A stretch of DNA of 64,000 bases from Staphylococcus lutrae (GTDB taxonomy: Bacteria; Bacillota; Bacilli; Staphylococcales; Staphylococcaceae), in NCBI RefSeq assembly GCF_002101335.1, contig NZ_CP020773.1, positions 1,488,001-1,552,000 on the forward strand. The letters run 5' to 3'. Below are positions 10,668-31,540 of the stretch, in pieces. The notes beneath the pieces are model-generated. The model was given only the letters and a program-made list of their open reading frames with translations, had not been told where the DNA came from and searched no databases. How positions within the stretch are numbered: position 1 is the stretch's first letter; each line of letters begins with the position of its first letter. The position numbers and the translations under genes were made by a program.

Positions 10668-11597
10668 ATGGTCAGAAAACCCGTAGAGAACATTACTGAA
10701 ATAATTGGTCAAACCCCCGTAGTCAAGTTACGTCACCAAGCAGGTGAAGATGCAGCAGATATCTATGTGAAATTGGAATATCAAAATCCAGGAGGTTCAG
10801 TTAAAGATCGTATTGCATTGGCGATGATTGAACAAGCTGAAAAAGATGGAAAAATCAAGCCGGGCGATACGATTGTTGAGCCTACATCAGGTAACACAGG
10901 AATTGGGCTTGCGTTTGTATGTGCGGCGAAAGGCTACAAAGCGGTATTCACTATGCCTGAAACAATGAGTATGGAACGTCGCAACTTATTAAAAGCGTAT
11001 GGTGCGGAATTAGTGCTCACACCTGGAGCAGAAGCGATGAAAGGTGCCATTAAAAAAGCAAAAGAACTCAAAGAGAAATACGGTTATTTTGAGCCACAAC
11101 AATTCGAAAACCCTGCCAATCCACGCGTGCATGAATTGACGACAGGTCCAGAACTCGTCGAACAATTCAAAGGCCGTACCATCGATGCCTTTTTAGCAGG
11201 TGTTGGTACAGGGGGGACGCTTTCTGGTGCAGGTAAAGTCTTGAAAGAAAAGTATCCAGAGATTCAAATTGTAGCGATTGAGCCAGAAGATTCGCCGGTA
11301 CTTAGTGGTGGTGAACCAGGACCGCATAAATTGCAAGGTTTAGGTGCTGGATTTATTCCGGGTACATTGAACACAGAGATTTATGATGAAATCATTAAAG
11401 TCGGTAACGAGGTTGCGATGGAAACATCACGTCGTGTAGCAAAAGAAGAAGGGATTCTCGGTGGTATTTCTTCAGGTGCTGCAATTTATGCTGCGATTCA
11501 AAAAGCAAAAGAATTAGGTAAAGGTAAGACGGTTGTAACAGTCTTGCCAAGTAATGGTGAGCGTTACTTATCAACGCCATTGTACAACTTCGAGTAA
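10668..11597 (+). CDS. cysK: Cysteine synthase A (O-acetylserine thiol-lyase)
   Basis: PLP enzyme that makes cysteine from O-acetylserine and sulfide. The CysE substrate-maker is at 52.9 kb in this window. It has 309 residues. The PLP lysine is K46 in NPGGSVKDR. The phosphate/asparagine loop PTSGNTG, the GTGGTLSG loop and SSGAA near the C-terminus are intact. Three ATGs lie in a row (10662, 10665, 10668). I chose the last, which aligns with the S. aureus start and is 9 bases from GTGAGG. Confidence 0.95.
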   Translation: MVRKPVENITEIIGQTPVVKLRHQAGEDAADIYVKLEYQNPGGSVKDRIALAMIEQAEKDGKIKPGDTIVEPTSGNTGIGLAFVCAAKGYKAVFTMPETMSMERRNLLKAYGAELVLTPGAEAMKGAIKKAKELKEKYGYFEPQQFENPANPRVHELTTGPELVEQFKGRTIDAFLAGVGTGGTLSGAGKVLKEKYPEIQIVAIEPEDSPVLSGGEPGPHKLQGLGAGFIPGTLNTEIYDEIIKVGNEVAMETSRRVAKEEGILGGISSGAAIYAAIQKAKELGKGKTVVTVLPSNGERYLSTPLYNFE

Positions 11598-11610
11598 ATG
11601 TGATAAAGAT

Positions 11611-11657
11611 TGAGAAAAAGCAGGATTGTGAAAGGAATTTCGCAGTCCGGCTTTTTC
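11611..11657 (+). terminator. Terminator after cysK
   Basis: Hairpin of AAAAAGCAGGATTGTG with CGCAGTCCGGCTTTTT, ending in a T run, 14 bases after the cysK stop. Confidence 0.8.
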
Positions 11658-13053
<1,396 letters not shown>

Positions 13054-13061
<8 letters not shown>

Positions 13062-13539
13062 TGCATATTTAGGTTTAGGAAGTAATATCGGTGATCGTGA
13101 AGCACAGTTGAAACAAGCCGTTGCGTTATTAGACGCGCACGATGCAATTCATGTTGTCTCAGTGTCTCCCGTTTACGAAACCAAACCGGTGGGCTATACA
13201 GAACAACCTGATTTTTTGAATTTATGTGTACACATTCAAACAGAACTGCCCGCTCATGCATTACTTGAAGTCGCCTTGAAAACGGAGGCCGAATTACATC
13301 GCGTACGCAAAGAGCGATGGGGCCCGCGTACGATGGATATCGATATTTTGTTGTACGGTGATGCAATGATTGAAGACGAAGATTTAATCGTTCCACATCC
13401 ACGCATGACTGAACGTGCTTTTGTCATGATTCCATTGAATGACATCGCTACAAACGTCATTGAACCGCATTCAGGCCAAACCATTCAACAACTCGTCCCA
13501 CATGATGATACAGTAGTGAAATATAAAGAAACATTATGA
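13054..13539 (+). CDS. folK: Hydroxymethyl-dihydropterin pyrophosphokinase
   Basis: Activates the pterin for FolP by pyrophosphate transfer from ATP. It has 161 residues. [11 protein letters not shown] at the N-terminus, [15 protein letters not shown] with the metal-binding Asp pair, and [12 protein letters not shown] are the three family blocks, all intact. It overlaps folB by 8 bases. It completes the folate branch with folP and folB. Confidence 0.95.
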
Positions 13540-13583
13540 TGAAACAAAGTGACTGACTTTGAAAACATTGGAGGAATTTTGAA

Positions 13584-14576
13584 ATGTGGAAAATTGGAGA
13601 CGTTGAAATTGAAAACAGAGTCGTCCTTGCACCGATGGCAGGGGTATGTAACTCTGCGTTTCGACTCACCGTTAAAGAGTTCGGTGCAGGGCTCGTATGT
13701 GCTGAAATGGTGAGTGACAAAGCGATTCTATTCAACAACCCGAAAACAATGAAAATGCTTTATATAGATGAAAATGAGCGCCCGTTATCACTGCAAATTT
13801 TCGGAGGAGAAAAAGAGACGTTGGTTGAAGCAGCTGAATACGTCGATAAAAATACAACAGCGGACATTATTGATATTAACATGGGGTGTCCGGTTTCAAA
13901 AATTATTAAATGTGAAGCGGGTGCCCGCTGGTTACTCGATCCGAACAAGATCTATGAAATGGTATCAGCTGTGACAGAACGTGTGAGTAAGCCTGTCACA
14001 TGCAAGATGCGCATTGGTTGGGATGAAAATCACATTTTTGCAGTTGAAAATGCAAAAGCAGCTGAACGTGCAGGTGCTGCGGCGATTTCGCTACATGGCC
14101 GGACACGTGTACAAATGTATGAAGGTAAGGCGGATTGGGATATCATTCGTCAAGTGAAGGAAGCTGTGAATATTCCAGTCATTGGTAACGGTGATGTAAC
14201 GAGCCCTGAACTTGCTGAAAAGATGCTGCGAGAAACAGGGGTCGATGCGGTCATGATTGGACGCGAGGCATTAGGTAATCCATGGATGATTTATCGTACG
14301 GTTCATTATTTAGAAACTGGTGAACTGATAGACGAACTACAGATTGATGAAAAAATTGAAATTGCATTACTACATTTGAATCGCCTTGTTGATTTAAAAG
14401 GCGAGAAAGTCGGCGTCATGGAAATGAGAAAACATGCGTCTTGGTACTTGAAAGGTGTCAGAGGAAATGGCACAGCACGTAAAGCGTTAAATCAGGCAGA
14501 AACTTTAGCGGAAATGACTGAAATTTTAACGCAATTTCGTGATGAACGAATGGAAAAGCAAAAACTAGAAGTATAG
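13584..14576 (+). CDS. dusB: tRNA-dihydrouridine synthase (DusB type)
   Basis: FMN enzyme that reduces specific uridines in the tRNA D-loop. It has 330 residues. VVLAPMAGVCNSAFR is the FMN-binding start, INMGCPVSKIIKCEAGARW carries the catalytic Cys region, and PVIGNGDV and MIGREALGNPW close the barrel. The ATG follows GGAGGA by a normal spacing. It sits between the folate genes and lysS, as in B. subtilis (yacF). Confidence 0.93.
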   Translation: MWKIGDVEIENRVVLAPMAGVCNSAFRLTVKEFGAGLVCAEMVSDKAILFNNPKTMKMLYIDENERPLSLQIFGGEKETLVEAAEYVDKNTTADIIDINMGCPVSKIIKCEAGARWLLDPNKIYEMVSAVTERVSKPVTCKMRIGWDENHIFAVENAKAAERAGAAAISLHGRTRVQMYEGKADWDIIRQVKEAVNIPVIGNGDVTSPELAEKMLRETGVDAVMIGREALGNPWMIYRTVHYLETGELIDELQIDEKIEIALLHLNRLVDLKGEKVGVMEMRKHASWYLKGVRGNGTARKALNQAETLAEMTEILTQFRDERMEKQKLEV

Positions 14577-14583
14577 GAAATGA

Positions 14584-16086
<1,503 letters not shown>

Positions 16087-16138
16087 ATTGTCGCGTTCTA
16101 ATGATAGAAACATATGATTCACGCATGAATGAATGATA

Positions 16139-16190
16139 ATTTTAATAAACGTAAACCGTACGCATGATGTAGGGTTTACGTTTATTAAAT
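16139..16190 (+). terminator. Strong hairpin terminator after lysS
   Basis: An 18-bp near-perfect inverted repeat, TTTAATAAACGTAAACC with GGGTTTACGTTTATTAAA, lies 50 bases after the lysS stop. The A- and T-rich flanks would let it work in either direction. Confidence 0.8.
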
Positions 16191-16235
16191 AACGACGAAA
16201 AGTATTAACGACTCGGATGAGATTTTGAAAGGGGA

Positions 16236-16448
16236 TTGAAAGAAGTAGCACACGCATTTTGCAGATGCTTAACGAAATTTGTAGACGAATATCGGTATCG
16301 CATGCGTGTTATTCAATCAGTGTTCCGCTTGAGTATGACGGTACATGAAAGAGACAATTTTTATTGTTCTGATTTCTACAGACGTTTGATTCAAGAAATC
16401 ATCGGAGCGATGCATGAGGTTGATTTTCCAATTCCAACACGAAGATAA
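16236..16448 (+). CDS. Small hypothetical protein, possibly a gene remnant
   Basis: Open frame of 70 codons starting with TTG after AAAGGGG, between the lysS terminator and the rRNA promoters. The product is basic with several Arg, Tyr and Phe residues and no recognised motif, signal or membrane segment. I do not recognise it. It may be a real short gene, the remnant of an older one, or a chance frame. The unusual start codon and isolation keep confidence low. Confidence 0.25.
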   Translation: MKEVAHAFCRCLTKFVDEYRYRMRVIQSVFRLSMTVHERDNFYCSDFYRRLIQEIIGAMHEVDFPIPTRR

Positions 16449-16533
16449 GAGGTTGTTGATGCAGTCGAAGAATAACAATATGAAGCTTTGAACAGAGGAT
16501 AATAAATAAATATAAAAAACACTAAAAAATCAG
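16449..16533. other. AT-rich spacer before the rRNA promoters
   Basis: A-rich, no gene seen. It may serve as an UP-element-like region for the promoter that begins at 16534; that role is inferred from base composition only. Confidence 0.35.
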
Positions 16534-16667
16534 TTGACTTTGTTGATAGAATTGAGTATTATATAAAAGTCGTCAAATTAAGTGGCAAACAAATTTAAAG
16601 TACTTGTAAAAAACTTAAACAAAGTGTAAAATTAACTATTGAAAAGTTTTCACAAAGCGGGTATTAT
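16534..16667 (+). promoter_or_regulatory. Three tandem rRNA promoters
   Basis: Three sigmaA-type promoters, each with a 17-base spacer: TTGACT-TATTAT (16534-16562), TTGTAA-TAAAAT (16604-16632) and TTGAAA-TATTAT (16639-16667). Tandem promoters before stable RNA are expected. The last starts transcription about 40 bases before the first 5S rRNA. Confidence 0.8.
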
Positions 16668-16713
16668 AAAAAGGTACTCAACAAGAGTTGAATAAAAATT
16701 AAAAAACAATTTG

Positions 16714-16828
16714 TCTGGTGACTATGGCAAAGAGGTCACACCTGTTCCCATGCCGAACACAGAAGTTAAGCTCTTTAGCGCTGATGGTAGTTGGACTTAC
16801 GTTCCGCGAGAGTAGGACGTTGCCAGGC
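16714..16828 (+). rRNA. rrf: 5S rRNA, copy 1, at the head of the operon
   Basis: 115 bases with the conserved CCCATGCCGAACACAGAAG core. Terminal helix pairs TCTGGTGAC with the 3' end GTTGCCAGGC. Unusually it lies first in the unit, before eight tRNAs and the 16S gene. That suggests the downstream end of a deleted or recombined rRNA operon. Confidence 0.95.
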
Positions 16829-16838
16829 ATATTATAAT

Positions 16839-16914
16839 GGAGAATTAGCTCAGCTGGGAGAGCATCTGCCTTACAAGCAGAGGGTCGGCGGTTCGAACCC
16901 GTCATTCTCCACCA
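16839..16914 (+). tRNA. tRNA-Val (TAC)
   Basis: 76 bases with encoded CCA. Acceptor GGAGAAT pairs with ATTCTCC; anticodon loop CTTACAA gives TAC; GTTCGAA T-loop. First of eight tRNAs between 5S and 16S. Confidence 0.96.
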
Positions 16915-16915
16915 T

Positions 16916-16991
<76 letters not shown>

Positions 16992-16997
16992 TTTAAT

Positions 16998-17070
16998 GAG
17001 CCATTAGCTCAGTTGGTAGAGCATCTGACTTTTAATCAGAGGGTCAGAGGTTCGAATCCTCTATGGCTCA
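16998..17070 (+). tRNA. tRNA-Lys (TTT)
   Basis: 73 bases; acceptor GAGCCAT with ATGGCTC; anticodon loop CTTTTAA gives TTT. The 3' CCA is not encoded (TCA follows), so it must be added. Confidence 0.95.
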
Positions 17071-17088
17071 TCATTTGAATATGATTGA

Positions 17089-17163
17089 GCAGAAGTAGTT
17101 CAGCGGTAGAATACGACCTTGCCAAGGTCGGGGTCGCGGGTTCGAATCCCGTCTTCTGCTCCA
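17089..17163 (+). tRNA. tRNA-Gly (GCC)
   Basis: 75 bases with encoded CCA. Acceptor GCAGAAG with CTTCTGC; anticodon GCC in loop TTGCCAA; normal T-arm. Confidence 0.95.
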
Positions 17164-17170
17164 TTATTTT

Positions 17171-17256
17171 GCCGGGGTGGCGGAACTGGCAGACGCACAG
17201 GACTTAAAATCCTGCGGTGAGAGATCACCGTACCGGTTCGATTCCGGTCCTCGGCA
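17171..17256 (+). tRNA. tRNA-Leu (TAA)
   Basis: 86 bases with a long class II variable arm (GGTGAGAGATCACC). Anticodon loop CTTAAAA gives TAA. CCA not encoded. Confidence 0.95.
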
Positions 17257-17269
17257 TCAATACGTTTCA

Positions 17270-17346
17270 GCGCCCGTAGCTCAATTGGATAGAGCGTTTG
17301 ACTACGGATCAAAAGGTTATGGGTTCGACTCCTATCGGGCGCGCCA
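17270..17346 (+). tRNA. tRNA-Arg (ACG)
   Basis: 77 bases with encoded CCA. Acceptor GCGCCCG with CGGGCGC; anticodon ACG, whose A34 is normally deaminated to inosine. Confidence 0.95.
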
Positions 17347-17360
17347 TTTAATTTAAATAA

Positions 17361-17434
17361 CGGGAAGTAGCTCAGCTTGGTAGAGCACTTGGTTTGGGAC
17401 CAAGGGGTCGCAGGTTCAAATCCTGTCTTCCCGA
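17361..17434 (+). tRNA. tRNA-Pro (TGG)
   Basis: 74 bases; acceptor CGGGAAG with CTTCCCG; anticodon TGG in loop TTTGGGA. CCA not encoded. Confidence 0.95.
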
Positions 17435-17449
17435 CTTTTCTAAAAATAT

Positions 17450-17525
17450 GGGGGCTTAGCTCAGCTGGGAGAGCGCCTGCTTTGCACGCAGGAGGTCAGC
17501 GGTTCGATCCCGCTAGTCTCCACCA
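17450..17525 (+). tRNA. tRNA-Ala (TGC)
   Basis: 76 bases with encoded CCA. Acceptor GGGGGCT with AGTCTCC contains two G-U pairs; anticodon loop TTTGCAC gives TGC. Last tRNA before the 16S leader. Confidence 0.95.
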
Positions 17526-17538
17526 TTATTTTTTAATA

Positions 17539-17657
17539 TGAACATTGAAAACTGAATGACAATATGTCAACGTTAATTCCGATAATTTTGAGTACTTCAA
17601 CAGTACTTTCGAGAGTGATTGACTTAAACAATCAATGAGCTATATCAAGCTTACTTC
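17539..17657 (+). promoter_or_regulatory. 16S leader with boxA-like site and processing stem, copy 1
   Basis: GAACATTGAAAACTGAAT is boxA-like. The stretch 17547-17580 is complementary to 19249-19279 after the 16S gene, giving the long stem that RNase III cuts to free pre-16S. Local hairpins AGTACT/AGTACT and TGATTG/CAATCA lie between. The same leader recurs before the second 16S copy. Confidence 0.65.
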
Positions 17658-22355
<4,698 letters not shown>

Positions 22356-22435
22356 AAATGATGTTCATTAGGTTTTATTGATAAATACGATACTTACTAT
22401 CTAGTTTTGAATGTATATACATTCATATACCATTG

Positions 22436-22550
22436 TTTGGTGACTATGGCAAAGAGGCTACACCTGTTCCCATGCCGAACACAGAAGTTAAGCTCTTTAG
22501 CGCCGATGGTAGTTGGACTTACGTTCCGCGAGAGTAGGACGTTGCCAAGC
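22436..22550 (+). rRNA. rrf: 5S ribosomal RNA, copy 2
   Basis: 115 bases. The terminal helix reads TTTGGTGAC with GTTGCCAAGC. Relative to copy 1 both strands of one pair changed (C to T, G to A), so pairing is kept. GAGGCTACACC replaces GAGGTCACACC. Confidence 0.95.
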
Positions 22551-22561
22551 AAAACTTTTAA

Positions 22562-22583
22562 TATGACCTGTTGGTCATTTTTT
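22562..22583 (+). terminator. Terminator after the first rRNA operon
   Basis: ATGACC-TGTT-GGTCAT hairpin followed by a T run, 11 bases after the 5S gene. Confidence 0.85.
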
Positions 22584-22616
22584 CTTGGAAAAATTAAAGA
22601 AAAATGATAAAAGTTG

Positions 22617-22645
22617 TTGACTCAGATGCGATGATTATGTATAAT
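22617..22645 (+). promoter_or_regulatory. Promoter of the second rRNA operon
   Basis: TTGACT (22617-22622), 17-base spacer, perfect TATAAT (22640-22645). Single promoter, in contrast to the three before the first unit. Confidence 0.85.
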
Positions 22646-22675
22646 TAATTCTTGTCGAGTCAAAAAGAAATAACA

Positions 22676-22794
22676 TGAACATTGAAAACTGAATGACAAT
22701 ATGTCAACGTTAATTCCGATAATTTTGAGTACTTCAACAGTACTTTCAAGAATGATTGACTTAAACAATCAACGAGCTATATCAAGCTTACTTC
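22676..22794 (+). promoter_or_regulatory. 16S leader with boxA-like site and processing stem, copy 2
   Basis: Nearly identical to the leader at 17539-17657, with a few base changes (AAGAATG for GAGAGTG, AACGAGC for AATGAGC). It carries the same boxA-like site and RNase III stem arm. Confidence 0.65.
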
Positions 22795-27582
<4,788 letters not shown>

Positions 27583-27662
27583 AAATGATGTTCATTAGGT
27601 TTTATTGATAAATACGATACTTACTATCTAGTTTTGAATGTATACACATTCAATATGATGAA

Positions 27663-27777
27663 TCTGGTGCCAATGGCAAAGAGGTCACACCTGTTCCCAT
27701 GCCGAACACAGAAGTTAAGCTCTTTAGCGCCGATGGTAGTCGGACTTACGTTCCGCGAGAGTAGGACGGTGCCAGGT
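27663..27777 (+). rRNA. rrf: 5S ribosomal RNA, copy 3
   Basis: 115 bases. Terminal helix TCTGGTGCC with GGTGCCAGGT; the inner pairs differ from copies 1 and 2 but stay complementary. The core CATGCCGAACACAGAAG is unchanged. Confidence 0.95.
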
Positions 27778-27784
27778 TATCGAA

Positions 27785-27824
27785 AGCTTCAAAGCAATGG
27801 TATTCTATTGCTTTGAAGCTTTTT
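27785..27824 (+). terminator. Strong terminator after the second rRNA operon
   Basis: 14-bp perfect stem AGCTTCAAAGCAAT with ATTGCTTTGAAGCT, then TTTTTCTTTTT, seven bases after the last 5S. Confidence 0.92.
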
Positions 27825-27881
27825 CTTTTTGAAACTTTTGGCATGCCTCTCTATTAAGAGCTCTTCGCATTCATTCTGTTT

Positions 27882-27889
27882 TTCTTTCA
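27882..27889. repeat. Target-site duplication, left copy
   Basis: TTCTTTCA, identical to 29412-29419, directly outside the left inverted repeat. Confidence 0.88.
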
Positions 27890-27957
27890 GGTTCTATACT
27901 TTTAACGGTTGGTGAGTTTTTCAGGTTCTATACTTTTAACGGTTGGTGAGTTTTTCA
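27890..27957 (+). repeat. 34-base tandem duplication of the IS left terminus
   Basis: Two exact copies (27890-27923 and 27924-27957, apart from the last base) of the left inverted repeat plus eight bases. Only the outer copy is flanked by the target duplication. Confidence 0.9.
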
Positions 27958-28047
27958 CTGGCCGTTATTTTTGTTTTAAATACAAAAATAGCACAAATAT
28001 CTCTATAATTGTAAGTGACAAAACCAACAAATTAAGGAGAGATATTC

Positions 28048-29373
28048 GTGCCTATGTATAATGATATATCAGAAATGATTGGAATAAAAGTATCAAATTT
28101 AAAAATCACTGAATGTTTAGGTATTCAAACCTTCAAGAACGTTCAATCATTGTTTTATAAAGGGGTTTTAACTTATCAACCTAAAGGTTGTGAGTGTTGT
28201 GGTATCAAGAATGAGCAACACACAGTTATTAAAAATGGCTTTCGCAGTACAAGAGTGTATATGGGGCTTATTCTTGAAAGGCCTAGTTATCTTGTGTTAA
28301 AAAAGCAACGCTTCTATTGTAAAGCTTGTGGTCAAACTTTTACGGCTAAAACACCATATATAGAACCGCGTTGTACAATTTCTAATGACGTAAAACTAAT
28401 GGTGACGAGAAAGCTCGCCACTGTCATATCTGAAAAAGATATAGCGAATAGTGTTTTAGTTTCACCTTCAACTGTTCATCGGTATTTGAAAGACCTAGGG
28501 GAAGCAGTAAAAACACAACCTAGTGATATATTGCCCCAACATTTATCCTTTGATGAATTTAAGTCAACTAATGATGTCGACAGCTCTATGAGCTTTATAT
28601 ACTGTGATAGTATCACGCATGATATTATTGATATCTTGCCAGATCGACGTAAGTTCAAGTTGGAAGAATACTTTTTAAGATTCTCAAGAAAGCAGCGTGA
28701 AGGAGTTAAAAGTGTTTCTATTGATATGTATCCACCATACATGTCGCTAATTCAATCATTATTTCCCAATGCAGATATTATCTTAGACCGTTTTCATATT
28801 GTTCAAGCGGTTAACCGTGAAATCAATCACAGTCGCGTTAAAACAATGAATAGTTTTAAGACTAAAGAAAAACCCAAGTACAATAAATTAAAACGGTATT
28901 GGAAGCTTTTATTAAAATCTCCAATTGAATTAGACAGAGTCCATTATCACTCGTTCAGACTTTTTAATACATGGCATAGTCAGTATAGTTTAGTACAATT
29001 CTTGTTAACTTTTGATGAAGAATTCCAATTAACGTATGAAGCAGGACATCATATTCTAGAAACCCTAAGATCAAATAACATTGAACAATTAGAGGAAGCA
29101 TTACAACGTTCGAAGAGTTTAAATATTTCAAATGGACTCAAACGTGTTATTAACACACTCATAAAATATATACCTTATATTTCAAATACGATTCAAAATC
29201 CTCATTTGACCAATGGTCCAATTGAAGGTATTAACAATAAAATAAAGCTTATTAAGCGTGTCTCTTATGGTTATAGAAATTTTTATAACTTTAGAAATAG
29301 GATTTTAATTATTTCAAGGTTATACGTAAGTGAATATAAAAAACGTACTAAGCAACAAAAAATTGCCACTTAG
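28048..29373 (+). CDS. ISL3-family transposase
   Basis: DDE-type transposase of 441 residues. The N-terminal zinc-binding region has CECCG and CKACG pairs, followed by a helix-turn-helix (VSPSTVHRYLKDLGE). The catalytic core includes LSFDEFKS, SIDMYPPYMSLI, ILDRFHIVQAVNREI and the ending TNGPIEGINNKIKLIKRVSYG (given in parts: TNGPIEGINNKIK, LIKRVSYG). The start is GTG at 28048, eight bases after AAGGAG; an ATG two codons on is too far. The frame is intact, so the enzyme may be active. Confidence 0.93.
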   Translation: MPMYNDISEMIGIKVSNLKITECLGIQTFKNVQSLFYKGVLTYQPKGCECCGIKNEQHTVIKNGFRSTRVYMGLILERPSYLVLKKQRFYCKACGQTFTAKTPYIEPRCTISNDVKLMVTRKLATVISEKDIANSVLVSPSTVHRYLKDLGEAVKTQPSDILPQHLSFDEFKSTNDVDSSMSFIYCDSITHDIIDILPDRRKFKLEEYFLRFSRKQREGVKSVSIDMYPPYMSLIQSLFPNADIILDRFHIVQAVNREINHSRVKTMNSFKTKEKPKYNKLKRYWKLLLKSPIELDRVHYHSFRLFNTWHSQYSLVQFLLTFDEEFQLTYEAGHHILETLRSNNIEQLEEALQRSKSLNISNGLKRVINTLIKYIPYISNTIQNPHLTNGPIEGINNKIKLIKRVSYGYRNFYNFRNRILIISRLYVSEYKKRTKQQKIAT

Positions 29374-29411
29374 TACGATATTTCTTCACCAACCGACGTT
29401 GACAAAGAGCC

Positions 29412-29419
29412 TTCTTTCA
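29412..29419. repeat. Target-site duplication, right copy
   Basis: TTCTTTCA directly after the right inverted repeat, identical to 27882-27889. Confidence 0.88.
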
Positions 29420-29550
29420 ATCTGTCTCTCACTCCTATACAATGAAATGTGCCGTTATCTTCTCTTTATGAGACTTGTTTATTGCGAGATTTTCACAATA
29501 ATGATAAAAATAGATATGTTGAGGCAAGTGATCATTTGAATTGGAGGTGA

Positions 29551-31485
29551 ATGCGCTTGTTTCGTTATTTGAAGAAAGTGGTCTATCTTGATATACATAA
29601 AATTGATTTGCAACGTGGATTTCGCCAAGGTCTTTTGATGTTGATTCCTTTACTTTATGGTTGGATTTTTAATGACTTTTCAAGTGCGCTATTAGCGACG
29701 ATTGGAACGTTTGCCAATATTTATGTCTTTAAAGGGCCTTTTACCTCACGTATTCGTTCGGTCGTATTTGCAGCAATGGGACTGGTCGTTACGATGATGA
29801 TTGGTACTTTAACGGCAGGGATTCCTTTACTTTTTGGTATTTTCCTATTGTTTGTTGCAGTCATTCCATATTATGTTTTTAATACCCTTGATATTGTTGG
29901 ACCTGCATCCACATTTTTTATCATTGGTTTTAGTTTATCTAGTGTCATGCCAATAGAGCCTTCTTCCTTTTTAATACGTGGTGCGATAGTGGGTATAGGG
30001 GGAATACTTGCTATTTTGTTTGTATTGATTGCGTCTATTTTAAGCAAAGAAACACCTGAATTTGACGCAGTTTCTAATGAGTTTCGACAATTGCAGCAAA
30101 TGGTACAGCATTTTAATGATCAAGTGAAATTTAATGCATTAACTAAAACGACTGTACAAACGTTAATTGCAACATCAGAGACGTTGAAAGCCTCGCGGGC
30201 ACTGATGAAGAAGAAAACTTTAGCTGTGCAGCGTTTAACGTTGCTTCACCATGCAGCTGAAGGGGTTTATTCTGAATTACTGGAGTTAAATGCGAAAGGT
30301 CATCGCCCAATACCTGCCATTATTCCGGAAATGATGACAGATGTCGTCATACGTGTGACAGATCAAACGCAACAAAAGACGACATGGAAGAAAGCGATAT
30401 CGGTCTCGCCTGAATTTGACACATTGGTGGAGCTGATTTTTAAGATAGATGAAGTGTTGGATAGCCCTCAAGAACAAGTTGAAAAGCATGTACGTATGCA
30501 ATCGCCACAATATTGGAATCGATTACGTTACCACTTAACACCAGAGTCTATGAATTTTATTTCTGCAGCTAAATATACTTTAATCATGGGGGTTGCGATT
30601 TTAGTTGCCTTGTTATTTAATTTTGAGCGTGCGTATTGGATTCCATTGAGTGCGCATACGGTTTTACTCGGTGGAACAACCGTTGCAAGTATTGAGCGTG
30701 CAGGGGCAAGATGGATTGGTACATGCGTGGGCATTGTGATAGTCATTGGCTTTTTATTATTAGAGCCACATACCGCCATGATTATCCTTGCACTTTGTTT
30801 CAGTGGGATGGTCACTGAAACTTTAATCGGTGCGAATTATACACTTGCGATGATTGCGATTACCAGTCAAGTGGTATTACTCGCAGGTTTGGCACAAGGG
30901 CAATTAACTTTAGATATTGCAATTCCACGTTTATTGGATACAACGGTCGGAATCTTAATTGCAGTCATAGGTATTCTCTTGATTGGCAGACGTCTGGCTT
31001 CTAAATATTTGCCAGAGATGATGGCCCAAGTGACACGTATGGAAGCGCAAATTTTTCATACGATTTTTTCCAATACCCCATACGATAATGAGATGTTTAT
31101 CCAACGAGATCGCCTGAAGTTGAAAATACGTATTGAAAATATGGAAGCGATGTATCGTTTCGCATATGGTGAATTATTATCCAATCAAAAGCGGACACAA
31201 TACTTTTATCCTGCTATGTTTATACTCGAACAAATGAGTTTTAAATTATTACAAGCGATGTATGATCAGCAACGGCCGATGATCAGTGAGGAAGAGATGG
31301 GGCAATATTTAGTGACATTTGAAAATATTGCTAAACTATTTGAGAAGGGGCAACGTCAAGAGGCGATTGTGATGCTTCCTGAAATGCCACGTTATGCGCA
31401 ACTACGACGTTTTTTAATGCAACTTCAACAAATTGAGCTGTATGATTATCAAAACAGAAGAAATCCACATTTATTAAAAGATTGA
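29551..31485 (+). CDS. FUSC / aromatic-acid exporter family membrane protein
   Basis: Protein of 644 residues with two clusters of membrane helices (about 20-170 and 340-480), each followed by a cytoplasmic helical domain. This is the layout of the fusaric-acid/aromatic-acid efflux (FUSC, ArAE) family. The substrate is unknown. The ATG at 29551 is only three bases from GGAGG; the TTG two codons later (29557) has better spacing and may be the true start. It sits between the IS and pdxR, alone in its direction. Confidence 0.8.
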   Translation: MRLFRYLKKVVYLDIHKIDLQRGFRQGLLMLIPLLYGWIFNDFSSALLATIGTFANIYVFKGPFTSRIRSVVFAAMGLVVTMMIGTLTAGIPLLFGIFLLFVAVIPYYVFNTLDIVGPASTFFIIGFSLSSVMPIEPSSFLIRGAIVGIGGILAILFVLIASILSKETPEFDAVSNEFRQLQQMVQHFNDQVKFNALTKTTVQTLIATSETLKASRALMKKKTLAVQRLTLLHHAAEGVYSELLELNAKGHRPIPAIIPEMMTDVVIRVTDQTQQKTTWKKAISVSPEFDTLVELIFKIDEVLDSPQEQVEKHVRMQSPQYWNRLRYHLTPESMNFISAAKYTLIMGVAILVALLFNFERAYWIPLSAHTVLLGGTTVASIERAGARWIGTCVGIVIVIGFLLLEPHTAMIILALCFSGMVTETLIGANYTLAMIAITSQVVLLAGLAQGQLTLDIAIPRLLDTTVGILIAVIGILLIGRRLASKYLPEMMAQVTRMEAQIFHTIFSNTPYDNEMFIQRDRLKLKIRIENMEAMYRFAYGELLSNQKRTQYFYPAMFILEQMSFKLLQAMYDQQRPMISEEEMGQYLVTFENIAKLFEKGQRQEAIVMLPEMPRYAQLRRFLMQLQQIELYDYQNRRNPHLLKD

Positions 31486-31540
31486 AACATATCAAATAGG
31501 AGCACGCGGTGTACGACTGGTTATGTCTCCCGCGTGCTTT

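Larger units (their letters stand above)
27890..29411 (+). mobile_element. ISL3-family insertion sequence, with duplicated left end
   Basis: A single transposase gene lies between imperfect 26-bp inverted repeats. The left repeat is at 27890-27915 (GGTTCTATACTTTTAACGGT start) and the right at 29386-29411; they share GGTTGGTGA and the GGxTCT tip. An exact 8-bp direct repeat, TTCTTTCA, flanks the element (27882-27889 and 29412-29419), as expected for ISL3 target duplication. The left end, including its inverted repeat, occurs twice in tandem with a 34-base period. It inserted between the rRNA terminator and the exporter gene and breaks no gene I can see. Confidence 0.92.

Noticed and set aside
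29330..29539. 69-codon plus-strand frame at the right end of the IS
   Set aside because: It crosses the transposase end, the right inverted repeat and the target duplication, so it is a chance frame.
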